Source of the DNA: Lachnospiraceae bacterium
GTDB taxonomy: Bacteria; Bacillota; Clostridia; Lachnospirales; Lachnospiraceae
Length of the DNA stretch: 47,730 nt
Reading direction: 5' to 3'
Assembly: GCA_015057635.1 (NCBI GenBank)
Contig: SVEB01000021.1
Location: forward strand, 1 to 47,730
The notes under the pieces were generated by a model. The model did no database searches and was not told the DNA's origin. It saw nothing but the letters and a program-made list of their open reading frames with translations. Each line of letters opens with the position of its first letter. Position 1 is the stretch's first letter. Made by a program: the position numbers and the translations under genes. Below are positions 32,922 through 40,960 of this stretch, piece by piece.

Positions 32922-33146
32922 TCAATACAGTATGACTATTTTTGTATTATATAGGCATCCCTTTGTATTTCTGTTCCTTTTCACTGGCCTGTCAGTCGCA
33001 TATGCACGGAATCTGTCATGCCATTTCTTTAAATCCTTATATAGTTCTTTTAAGGCGACTAATGCCTTTTTCTCATTTCCTCCGTTAACTAACACACCAT
33101 CCTTTAGACCAATTCCGCTTCCGTCTCTCATTAAAAATAGAAACAC
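32922..33146 (-). pseudogene. possible gene remnant
   Basis: A 74-residue frame with protein-like composition (NEKKALVALKELYKDLKKWHD, ATDRPVKRNRNTKG) lacks any ribosome site upstream of its ATG and matches no family I recognise. The rest of the 32813-33255 gap holds no other coding signal except the operator-like repeat and the promoter zone of the next gene. Confidence 0.3.
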
Positions 33147-33156
33147 AAAATACTTA

Positions 33157-33177
33157 GTTAGGAATTTGTTAGGAATT
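33157..33177 (+). promoter_or_regulatory. 11-bp-period direct repeat upstream of the ABC ATPase remnant
   Basis: GTTAGGAATT occurs at 33157-33166 and 33168-33177, one helical turn apart. OmpR/PhoB-type response regulators bind such direct repeats. It lies about 80 bases upstream of the ABC ATPase start; TATGAT at about 33217 could be the -10. No two-component genes are in the window. Confidence 0.45.
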
Positions 33178-33255
33178 GCGTAATTTGCATTTAAAGATTT
33201 CTCCTCGTCTTTTTGCTATGATACAACTAGTAAAAAAGAAACGAGGTAAAAAAGA

Positions 33256-33596
33256 ATGCGCGAGATATTAATTGAAACCCATAAATTATGCAAGTCATTT
33301 CATACCGGCTGTGTCACCCAGCATGTCCTAAAAAATCTCGATCTAGCAATCTATGATCATGATTTCACTGTTATTATGGGGAGCTCCGGCTCCCGTAAAT
33401 CAACACTTTTATACGCGCTCTCTGGCATGGATATTCCAAGTATGGGAGATGTGATTTTATGCGGAGAAAACATTTCAAAGCGAAGCAATGACGAGCTGGC
33501 ACTGATTCGAAGGAAACACTGTGGTTTTATCTTTCAGTCCATCTATCTATTGGAGAACATGAATGTGATAGATAATGTACTAACAAGCTTATACTT
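33256..33596 (+). pseudogene. truncated ABC transporter ATPase with damaged Walker A
   Basis: The first 110 or so residues match MacB/BceA-type ATPases: ILIETHKLCKSFHTG, Walker A IMGSSGSRKST, GMDIPSMGDVILCGENIS and the Q-loop GFIFQSIYLLENMNVIDNVL. The Walker A glycine before Lys is Arg (GxxGxRKST instead of GxxGxGKST). The signature motif, Walker B and H-loop are missing. The frame runs into unrelated sequence near an AAGCTT at 33586, where a membrane-protein frame begins. An internal deletion has removed the catalytic half, so it cannot work as an ATPase. A ribosome site (ACGAGG) and a promoter zone remain upstream. Confidence 0.85.
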
Positions 33597-34028
33597 GCCA
33601 TTGTGTCCGAGATTGCTTCTCTATGTTATACCATTCCCTGTATCTGCCACACAAAATATAAACTTCATGTTCTCTCACCAGGCTATATCTTTCTTGCAGG
33701 AATCCTCATCTATATCGTACTTGCAGTTTTGACATTATTTCTTTTCAAGCGACAGATTACTACAGAACTAATCCTGATTATAGGATGGATGGTTCTCCAA
33801 TTATGCATTGCCAATCCGCTGTATGGCGCCAACCTCACTTCCTATCGTTGTTCTATCATCCTGTGTGCTGTTATTCTGCTGATTGCTATTGTAAGTCTTA
33901 TCTGTTATCTTGTATATCATCATCTTGGACCTGTCTCCTCCTTTATGGTAGGGATGATTCCACTTATCCTGATCGGGGCGATGATGGTTGCTGAAGTCGA
34001 CATTATTCTACATAGTATGCCACATTAA
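33585..34028 (+). pseudogene. membrane-protein fragment fused behind the ATPase remnant
   Basis: From about 33585 a second frame encodes four or five hydrophobic spans (KLILAIVSEIASLCYTI, YIFLAGILIYIVLAVLTLFL, LILIIGWMVLQLCI, CSIILCAVILLIAIVSLICY, MVGMIPLILIGAMMVA). Its only starts (GTG 33603) lack a ribosome site. It looks like the C-terminal piece of a permease left after the deletion that truncated the ATPase. I do not recognise the family. Confidence 0.6.
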
Positions 34029-34033
34029 TAAGT

Positions 34034-34073
34034 CAGGTAGCAGATGGTATGTTTCTGCTGCCTGCTGCTTTTA
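34034..34073 (+). terminator. rho-independent terminator
   Basis: CAGGTAGCAG (34034-34043) pairs with CTGCTGCCTG (34055-34064) with one G-U, around an 11-base loop, followed by a short T run. It closes the remnant ABC transcription unit. Confidence 0.75.
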
Positions 34074-34203
34074 ATCTCATTCCTTTTCCTATATCACGAA
34101 TCAAATGCCTTCCTTAGCATAGTTTAATATAATTTTAAACAGCACCGGTTAAGTTTGGTTCACTCTGCTCATACTGTTAAAAAAAATGTCAAAGGAGTTT
34201 CTT

Positions 34204-35130
34204 ATGCGAGTTCGTCGTACCATTCAGCCAATCGTTGCAATCACTCAAAATAAGGAGGAGTCATCGGCAATTCACGAAGGTTTGAATTTAATCCATCTAG
34301 ATTCCATGATAAAGGAAAATGATGTTGTCGTTATAACACCAAACTGGGTCAGTAATGCTAGCCCATATAGCGGAAGGGTCGTTGGACCTGATAGCTTGAG
34401 AACGATCATTCAAAGAGTGAAAGCTTGCAATCCCAAAAGGATCGTTATTGCAACTGCGTCTGCGGAGGAAAATGTAGAAGATCTTATGAATGAGATCGGG
34501 TTTATGAATGTAATACAGGAGGAACAAGTAGAATTTGTGAATCTAAATCATGGACCTTTTATCAGCATAGAATTAAATCATTCCTGTCCATCAAGAATCG
34601 TATTGAATCAATTATATGAAGAAATGACCTTTCTCATTTCGTTCACCCAACTTAAAATTCATGAAGAGGCTACCATATCTGCATCAATCAAGAATATAGC
34701 AATGGGATGGCCGTCTGGAGATGAACAAGGGTACCCTAAGAAAGATTTAGGTATTCATGATGACTTGCATCACTTCATTGCTGCAATTTTTGAGAAATTC
34801 ACAATCGATGTATCAATTGTGAGTGCAAGTCCTGCTATGATTGGCACAGGACCACATAAAGGACACGCGATTCACTCCGATCTGGTACTATGCGGCACCG
34901 ATCCAGTCAGTACCGATGTCATTGGCGCCAGATTGCTTGGATTTAAGCCACAGGCGATTTCATACCTTTATCAAATAATTAAGAAAGGATTAGGAAGGAG
35001 TACTTTTGATACCCATACCAAAAGCGGTATCCAGTTCCCTGGCATATCCATTGAAGATGCTGAGGAAATATTCAGCCATTGTGCTTACCAGAAGGACTTC
35101 GCGGTTGATTCGGACAGAGAAGACTCATAA
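34204..35130 (+). CDS. DUF362 domain-containing protein
   Basis: I choose the ATG at 34204 (308 aa) because AGGAG lies six bases upstream; an ATG at 34186 overlaps that site. The protein follows DUF362: VVVITPNWVSNASPYSGRVV, a central FLISFTQLKIHEEATISASI and IKNIAMGWPSGDEQG, then DVSIVSASPAMIGTGPHKG and LVLCGTDPVSTDVIGARLLG. The ferredoxin cysteines found in some DUF362 proteins are absent. The molecular function of the family is unclear. It stands alone between two decayed regions. Confidence 0.82.
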   Translation: MRVRRTIQPIVAITQNKEESSAIHEGLNLIHLDSMIKENDVVVITPNWVSNASPYSGRVVGPDSLRTIIQRVKACNPKRIVIATASAEENVEDLMNEIGFMNVIQEEQVEFVNLNHGPFISIELNHSCPSRIVLNQLYEEMTFLISFTQLKIHEEATISASIKNIAMGWPSGDEQGYPKKDLGIHDDLHHFIAAIFEKFTIDVSIVSASPAMIGTGPHKGHAIHSDLVLCGTDPVSTDVIGARLLGFKPQAISYLYQIIKKGLGRSTFDTHTKSGIQFPGISIEDAEEIFSHCAYQKDFAVDSDREDS

Positions 35131-35162
35131 TACCAAAGAAAGGATTTTATGTAATGATGTTC

Positions 35163-35799
35163 TTTTGTTCTATTCCTTCCGGACTGTCACACTTTTTCAC
35201 AGTATCAATAGAACCAAGGGCCTTCTCCATAGGTTGTACCGGTATCATGGCTTCCTTTTCCCAAACTTTCCTCAGTCATAGGGTTCTTCACTATGCCAAC
35301 TGTTTTGTCATAGGAAATCATATCCTCATTCAGAAGAACATAACGAAGTTCAGGATTTCCAAAATAAAGATATGCCTGACCATCATCAATAAATACGGTG
35401 GGATCGATATCATTCCAATCTCCTTCCTCTGCAAGGGTTCACCCAAAACCTTAAAAGGTCCTGCAGGGTTCTCTGATCCCCCTACTACAATTGCCATCCC
35501 ACCGTCTTTTTTATGTACTGGGCAATAAAGATAAAACTTACCATTACGCTCTACAGCCTGAGGTGCCCATGCTCTGTCATCCGCCTATTCGATATCATCC
35601 AAAGAAAAAATCACACCATGGTCGATCCAGTTCACCATATCCTTGGTGGACAAACAACGCCAGTCAACCATCGTATAAAAATTATTGATGAGTTTATCCT
35701 CATCATGTGCGGTATAGAGATAAAGTCTATCGCCCACCACCATAGGTCAGGATCTCCTGTGTAAATTGATTCGATAATAGGATTTGTTTTCTGCACCAA
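35163..35799 (-). pseudogene. GH43 glycosidase pseudogene (arabinosidase/xylosidase type)
   Basis: Minus-strand fragments read NPIIESIYTGDPD, then in another frame MVVGDRLYLYTAHDEDKLIN and STKDMVNWIDHG. An in-frame TAG follows at 35585-35587. Then come APQAVERNGKFYLYCPVHKK, a further frameshift near 35440, [18 protein letters not shown] and finally YGEGPWFY, with a TGA at 35205-35207. These are the GH43 five-blade propeller motifs, including the three acidic positions, but with at least two frameshifts and two stops and no C-terminal part. A former arabinan- or xylan-side-chain enzyme is decaying here. The plus strand shows nothing credible. Confidence 0.88.
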
Positions 35800-35883
35800 A
35801 TATATCGTTTGATTTTACTATATATTCCATGTGTTTTCAATTTGTGTAGCCCCAAGAAGGACAATTTTCCCAACTAATACTAC

Positions 35884-35901
35884 AAAATCAAGCTTGATTT
35901 T
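35884..35901. repeat. 18-bp perfect palindrome
   Basis: AAAATCAAGCTTGATTTT is its own reverse complement. It lies 26 bases after the stop of the minus-strand exporter gene. Without a T run on the 3' side it is a weak terminator at best; it could be a protein-binding site or chance. Confidence 0.5.
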
Positions 35902-35926
35902 ACACATTTTCTTCGTATCATCACTT

Positions 35927-37621
35927 TCATTCACCACATAAAGAAAACTCTTTATTATGATTTCCAATCACGATCACTCGATCTGCTTGTTCAATGCTTG
36001 TTTTTCGATGAGCAATCATGATAATTGTCTTATCCTTTCTACAAGACTCAATTATTTTCAAGATCTTCTGTTCTGTTATATTATCTAACGCAGATGTCGC
36101 TTCATCGAATAACAAAATCGGTGCATCCTTTAAAAATGCTCTTGCAATTGCAATTCTTTGTTTTTGTCCTCCGGACAACCTGACACCATTCTCACCGACA
36201 CAAGTTGCAAAACCATGTTCCTGTTCCATAATAAAATCATAAGCATCCGCTTTTCTTGCAGCATCCATCACTTCCTCATCACTTGCATTCGGATTCCCAT
36301 AACGAATATTCTCCATGATGGTTGTGGTATAGATAGCCGGTTCTTGCGGTACATACGCGATCTGCTGCCGAATCCGTGATAATGGCGACTGCATCATATC
36401 ATGTCCATTTACAAGAATCGTTCCCCCCTGGATTGGATAGAATCCAAGCAGCAATTTTGCAATGGAGCTTTTCCCCGCACCACTCTCTCCCACCAATGCC
36501 ACATATTCTCCTTGTTCAATGCTCATATGAAAATGGGATAGAACCTCTTTCCCCTCTTCGTATCCAAAGGAAACATCAGAAAACTCTATAGCACTGGAAG
36601 GAATCTTTGTTTTATCTTGCATTTTCTCCTGATACTGAATCGGTTCCTCTGCCCGATGTTCAAAATCACTGACTCTTTCTGTCGCAGCAAGTCCGTGGAA
36701 GAACTGGGGATAATATTCACCAAACTCCTTAAAATTAAAATCTAAGGAAGCTTGTAAACTCATAATCGATAAAATAGCACCATAAGTCGTGATTCCTTTG
36801 CTTACAAGCAGGCTGCCTAATCCTAAAAAGATAAAAATATTGATTAGATAGACACTATATTGATATGCAGATAGGATACTTGATAGTTTTGCCCGTTTCA
36901 TCTGTACGGATCTTACTGCTGTATTGTCCGCATGAAAGTCCTTTTGCATCGCTTTTATCATCTGATACATACGGATCACAGACATACCGCATACCAGATT
37001 GGTAATCGAAACTGTCGTGTTTTCCATCAATCCCTGTATCTCTTTTGTTCGTTGTTTCATATGTTTTGCTACGTACCCATTTACCAAAAAGGTTAGGATA
37101 TTCAGGCTTAGCATAATGCTTGTAATTCTCCAATCCAACACAAACATCGGGACCAGATAGATCATAATGGTTGCTAAGGAGGAAACCACTCTCCGAAAAT
37201 GTCTCATAAAAATCGTAGACACCACCCAGGTATCATTTGCAAATAACGATAAGAATGCACCACTGTGGTTTTGCTCAAGATCGCCAACAGTCAATGCTCC
37301 ATACTTTCTATAAATGGATTTATTCACCGCTCCATGCCCCATTTTAGCATTTGCATTGAATAGATAGGTAAAGAGTGGTGAAACCAGCATAATAACACAT
37401 ACATAGAGAAGGATTCCCAAACATAACAGTCCTATCTTTCCTAAACTGTCTTTCTCACCCACATCAAGAAACTGTTTTAGTAAATACGCTTCCAACAAAG
37501 CAGCGGAAGATTCCACGATGATTTTACCAATAATCCCGACTCCATATAGAAATCGATGACCTTTTAGATATTTCATAGTTTCATAAAAATCTTTTCTGTA
37601 AGTATATTTATTTTCTTTCAT
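35927..37621 (-). CDS. ABC exporter half-transporter (fused membrane and ATPase domains), subunit B
   Basis: The 564-aa protein has six membrane helices in residues about 20-300 and an ATPase domain from about 345: Walker A ALVGESGAGKSSIAK, Q-loop AYVPQEPAIYTTTI, signature LSGGQKQRIAIARA, Walker B PILLFDEATSALD and H-loop IMIAHRKTS. It pairs with the next-upstream gene, four bases away, as a heterodimeric exporter like BmrCD or TM287/288. The C-terminus ends abruptly after DRVIVIGNHNKEFSLCGE, without the usual helix following the strand, which suggests a small 3' truncation. The substrate is unknown; drug or peptide export is likely. Confidence 0.9.
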   Translation of the reverse strand: MKENKYTYRKDFYETMKYLKGHRFLYGVGIIGKIIVESSAALLEAYLLKQFLDVGEKDSLGKIGLLCLGILLYVCVIMLVSPLFTYLFNANAKMGHGAVNKSIYRKYGALTVGDLEQNHSGAFLSLFANDTWVVSTIFMRHFRRVVSSLATIMIYLVPMFVLDWRITSIMLSLNILTFLVNGYVAKHMKQRTKEIQGLMENTTVSITNLVCGMSVIRMYQMIKAMQKDFHADNTAVRSVQMKRAKLSSILSAYQYSVYLINIFIFLGLGSLLVSKGITTYGAILSIMSLQASLDFNFKEFGEYYPQFFHGLAATERVSDFEHRAEEPIQYQEKMQDKTKIPSSAIEFSDVSFGYEEGKEVLSHFHMSIEQGEYVALVGESGAGKSSIAKLLLGFYPIQGGTILVNGHDMMQSPLSRIRQQIAYVPQEPAIYTTTIMENIRYGNPNASDEEVMDAARKADAYDFIMEQEHGFATCVGENGVRLSGGQKQRIAIARAFLKDAPILLFDEATSALDNITEQKILKIIESCRKDKTIIMIAHRKTSIEQADRVIVIGNHNKEFSLCGE

Positions 37622-37624
37622 GCG

Positions 37625-39343
37625 CTAAGCCTCCTCTCTGTAATGCTCGTATAGCTCGGCATATGCCCCCTGCTGATTCAATAGTTCCTCATGGGTACCA
37701 TGTTCAACAATTCGGCCATCCTCTAGTACCAGAATACATTCTGCATGCATGATCGTTGACAGACGATGTGCGACCACGACAACCGTCCGATTATGACGAT
37801 ATTGTTCCAATGCCATCTGAATCAAATGCTCTGATTCCGGATCAAGTGCAGATGTCATCTCATCCATCAACAGGATTGGCGCATTTTTATAAAATGCCCT
37901 TGCGATGGCAATTCTTTGGCGTTGACCACCGGATAAATTAGCTCCACCTTCCGTTAATATCGTCTGATATCCTTGCGGCAGCTGCAAAATAAAATCATGC
38001 GCATATGCCATTTTTGCAGCCTGCATAATGTCCTCCATGGATGCATCTTTTTTGCCTGCAGCTATATTTTCTGCAATCGTTTGTTGAAAAAGAAAACTGT
38101 TCTGTTCCACGATTGCAATCTGTCTTTGTAACTCCTCACAGTTTTCTATTCTTTGACCATCAATATTGATACCAATAAATCCTGACTGGGGTTGATAAAA
38201 CCCAGATAATAACTTAATCAATGTGCTTTTCCCACTTCCACTTTTGCCGACAATTGCAGTTAATTTTCCTGTTTCAATCCTGCCCTGCAAAGATTTAAGG
38301 ACCATATGATCTTCATAGGAAAATGATACATCATGGAACGCAAAGCATGTCTTCTGACATTTTTCCTGCTTCATGGTAAATGGTTCATTTCCCTCTTGGG
38401 TCAGCTGCAATAATTCATTGACTCGATCCATAGACACTTGCGCTTCTTTATAACCTGTCACATAACCAATGCTCTTCGATAAAGGATCTGTTAATTTCTT
38501 CGATAAAAGAACGAATGCAACGAATGTTCCCGTAGTCATAGCACCATAATGTGCGGATAAAAATCCAACCATAATACACAATAATGTCGGAAGATAGAGA
38601 AGAATATATTTATAGGCTCCCGCTTTCGCCGTCAGTCTTTCAAAGGAAATATATAAATTGGTTGCCTCATCCATACGATGATTGAATTCCTCTCTTCTGA
38701 CCTCTGTCAGTTGATAGGCCTTCTCGACCTTCGCCTCCATTAAGGTATCCTTTGCGTGATCTGCCAGTCCATCCATCGCATCATAAAAAGAATCCATTAC
38801 TTCATAAGTCGGACTGGCGAACTTTTTCGTCATCCATAGTGCAATCGGGATACAAACTGCACATGTTAAAGTCATCCACCAATTGATATAGAGCAAATAG
38901 CCAAATACAAAGGTAAATGAGATTGCCGCTGTAATTACTTCCGGTAATTGATACGCAATATATTCGGATACTTGTGAGATATCATTCGTCAATTTATTAA
39001 TGATCGTTGCCGAATGTTCTTTTTCCAGATAGGAATAATGGCAGTGTGCTATCTTTCCATATGTTTGCTCTCGTAACTTGGCCGATAAATCAATCACGAA
39101 CTTTTGATTTCCATAAGCGAGTACCCAGGTTACTCCCACTCCGGTCACCGCCATTCCAGCCAACAGTAACAGTTGTCTACCAGCCAGTTCTGTTGGTGAT
39201 TGCTGATCGATTACTTGTTTTGATATCCTGCTGATGGTAATCGCGATCAACGTCAAATAGCTATTACACAAAATCTGTATCACTAACCAATACATTTTCC
39301 CTGACTGCTGCAATATTGCTAACAAAGAATTTTTCTTTTTCAT
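37625..39343 (-). CDS. ABC exporter half-transporter (fused membrane and ATPase domains), subunit A
   Basis: The start at 39343 is chosen because GGAGAG lies upstream and the protein then begins MKKKNSLLAILQQSGKMYW; an in-frame extension of 36 residues looks non-coding. The 572-aa product has six spans and a complete ATPase: Walker A AIVGKSGSGKSTLIK, Q-loop AIVEQNSFLFQ, signature NLSGGQRQRIAIARAF, Walker B ILLMDEMTSALD and H-loop VVVVAHRLS. The Walker B segment ends in Met (DEMTSALD) rather than the usual Ala, so it is otherwise DE-competent. It is the first gene of the exporter pair and divergent from an AraC regulator. Confidence 0.92.
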   Translation of the reverse strand: MKKKNSLLAILQQSGKMYWLVIQILCNSYLTLIAITISRISKQVIDQQSPTELAGRQLLLLAGMAVTGVGVTWVLAYGNQKFVIDLSAKLREQTYGKIAHCHYSYLEKEHSATIINKLTNDISQVSEYIAYQLPEVITAAISFTFVFGYLLYINWWMTLTCAVCIPIALWMTKKFASPTYEVMDSFYDAMDGLADHAKDTLMEAKVEKAYQLTEVRREEFNHRMDEATNLYISFERLTAKAGAYKYILLYLPTLLCIMVGFLSAHYGAMTTGTFVAFVLLSKKLTDPLSKSIGYVTGYKEAQVSMDRVNELLQLTQEGNEPFTMKQEKCQKTCFAFHDVSFSYEDHMVLKSLQGRIETGKLTAIVGKSGSGKSTLIKLLSGFYQPQSGFIGINIDGQRIENCEELQRQIAIVEQNSFLFQQTIAENIAAGKKDASMEDIMQAAKMAYAHDFILQLPQGYQTILTEGGANLSGGQRQRIAIARAFYKNAPILLMDEMTSALDPESEHLIQMALEQYRHNRTVVVVAHRLSTIMHAECILVLEDGRIVEHGTHEELLNQQGAYAELYEHYREEA

Positions 39344-39479
39344 CCTCAACTCTCCAATCTTATGCTTCTCTCTTGCAAGATACTTACACCTATTTACGAT
39401 CCGTATTCTTGCATTGCAATTTCTCTGTAATGACTGCATCATATCATACAAATGTCATATTACTGCTACGTCTTAATGA

Positions 39480-39539
39480 CTATTTCTGTAGAAATATACA
39501 ATATAATGACTTCTTTTTCTGTTTATGATCGAAATCCAT
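39480..39539 (-). CDS. possible 19-residue leader peptide upstream of the exporter operon
   Basis: A perfect AGGAGGAGG five bases before an ATG at 39539 opens MDFDHKQKKKSLYCIFLQK, then a TAG. The exporter ATG is 136 bases further on. Such a strong ribosome site before a tiny frame in front of a drug-type exporter suggests translation-dependent attenuation. It may instead be the stump of a lost gene. Confidence 0.45.
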   Translation of the reverse strand: MDFDHKQKKKSLYCIFLQK

Positions 39540-39552
39540 ATTGCCTCCTCCT

Positions 39553-39571
39553 ATATCATGGGGTATGATAT
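39553..39571. promoter_or_regulatory. palindrome in the exporter/AraC divergent region
   Basis: ATATCAT and ATGATAT flank GGGGT, a perfect 7-bp inverted repeat just upstream of the leader frame's ribosome site and about 70 bases before the AraC gene. It is a candidate operator for the divergent pair. Confidence 0.5.
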
Positions 39572-39643
39572 CAATATAAGATCGAATAAAACGGAGATCC
39601 ATAGAACCAAATAATAAGTCCGTTCCTAGGAAAGGAGTAATTT

Positions 39644-40510
39644 ATGCCATATCCGCTTCCAGCGAATCGTAATTTTAGTGTTACTTATAGAGAGACACCT
39701 GCCGGCACTGGTATGCCGACGATGTGCTGCGCAGAAGACTTCTATGAAATCGGTTATATTGTTAAGGGGGATCGAAAAAGCATGACGCCGGACCATGTCT
39801 ATTTCATGCATTCCGGTTGTATTATTCTGACAAGACCAGGTTTGCTCCATCAGTCGACTGCGCTAAAAGAAACGCCGTTCCACCGATATTTAGTGAAAGT
39901 ATCGAATCCTGTCATGGAACAAATCGCTCAGAGATTTGGAAAAGAGAAATTTGAAGTGCTATGTGAGGAACATGTTTTATATATAAAAAAAGAAGAGCAA
40001 GAAACGATTGCTCAAATATTTGCTGATATGTTAATCGAATACGAACGATATGATGTTTATACGGAACAACTATTGGCAGACCTGCTTTTTCGACTGCTTG
40101 TACATTTGCAAAGATACAAATTGTCCGCCTATCATCCTCAGAAAATATCGGCAAGTACAAATGAATCCATACTAAAAGCCATTCGCTATATCGATGAGAA
40201 TCTATTAGATACGCCATCCATCACCGACACCGCACAAATGGTCGGGCTGAATAAGGACTATTTCTCCAGATTATTCAAAAAAGAAATGGGTACCACTTAT
40301 TCGGAATATATCGTTGTCATACGATTACTGCTTGCCAGAAATCTTCTAATGAATACAAACATGAATTTACATGAAATCGCCATGGAATGCGGTTTTTCCA
40401 ATGGTAATTATTTGAGTAACCAATTCAAAAAGCACTTTCATATGACGACGACAGAGTATAAACAAAGATATGGAGGGGGAGATTATTATCCGGATTGTAC
40501 ATATGTTTAA
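39644..40510 (+). CDS. AraC-family transcriptional regulator of the ABC exporter
   Basis: The 288-aa protein has GGAAAGGAG before its ATG. An N-terminal cupin-like sensor (FYEIGYIVKGDRKSM, IILTRPGLLHQ) is followed by two helix-turn-helix units from about 185 (ITDTAQMVGLNKDYFSRLFK and HEIAMECGFSNGNYLSNQFK with HFHMTTTEYKQRYGG). It is divergent from the exporter pair and most likely induces it in response to the exported compound. It differs from the two sugar-locus AraC proteins. Confidence 0.92.
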   Translation: MPYPLPANRNFSVTYRETPAGTGMPTMCCAEDFYEIGYIVKGDRKSMTPDHVYFMHSGCIILTRPGLLHQSTALKETPFHRYLVKVSNPVMEQIAQRFGKEKFEVLCEEHVLYIKKEEQETIAQIFADMLIEYERYDVYTEQLLADLLFRLLVHLQRYKLSAYHPQKISASTNESILKAIRYIDENLLDTPSITDTAQMVGLNKDYFSRLFKKEMGTTYSEYIVVIRLLLARNLLMNTNMNLHEIAMECGFSNGNYLSNQFKKHFHMTTTEYKQRYGGGDYYPDCTYV

Positions 40511-40625
40511 GCAGATATCCGCTTAAACTTATTGTTCTGATAGCCTGCATAAGCAACGTCATTTGCATTCCTATCCGCCAAGATCATGCGTGCTTCTTGT
40601 ACATATCTGTACGGTGCACTGTACC

Positions 40626-40663
40626 AAAAAAAGATCCGCTCGAGAGTAAACTCTCAGCGGACC
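40626..40663 (-). terminator. rho-independent terminator (minus strand)
   Basis: On the minus strand AGGTCCGCT-GAGAG, loop TTTA, CTCTC-GAGCGGATCT and a T run form a long stem with one bulge. It follows the decayed gene end at 40675. Confidence 0.85.
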
Positions 40664-40674
40664 TTTATATTGTT

Positions 40675-40764
40675 TTACGCTTGTACTTTAATTCCATTCC
40701 CATCTGTTTTACTAAGTTCTGCAACAACCTACGCTTCAACTATACATAAACTGTAGTTCTTCAT
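40675..40764 (-). pseudogene. 3' end of a lost gene
   Basis: The minus strand reads MKNYSLCIVEA, a TAG, then VVAELSKTDGNGIKVQA and a TAA, directly followed by a strong terminator. It looks like the intact tail of an otherwise deleted gene. The family cannot be named. The rest of the 40511-40960 gap shows no coding signal beyond an inverted repeat at 40848-40873. Confidence 0.4.
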
Positions 40765-40847
40765 TGAATAACTTATTTATTTCAATATAGTTTGACACAT
40801 GTTTTGTATCAGATTTTAAAACATAAGTGCCACCTGATGGACATTTT

Positions 40848-40873
40848 GACACAACTTTTTTCTGAGTTGTGTC
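40848..40873. repeat. 9-bp perfect inverted repeat
   Basis: GACACAACT and AGTTGTGTC flank an 8-base loop, about 90 bases after the stop of the FtsX-type permease gene. It could end or stabilise that mRNA, but no T run follows in either direction. Confidence 0.5.
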
Positions 40874-40960
40874 AGGTTAATTTTTATATTCTCTTGAATA
40901 GGCTACACTTTTCTTTATATTATCTTACACTCTTCATTAAACATAAGTTTTCAATAAAAC

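Noticed and set aside
35150..35764. Plus-strand frames of 65-124 residues near 35.2-35.7 kb
   Set aside because: They are antisense shadows of the GH43 pseudogene, whose motifs read clearly on the minus strand.
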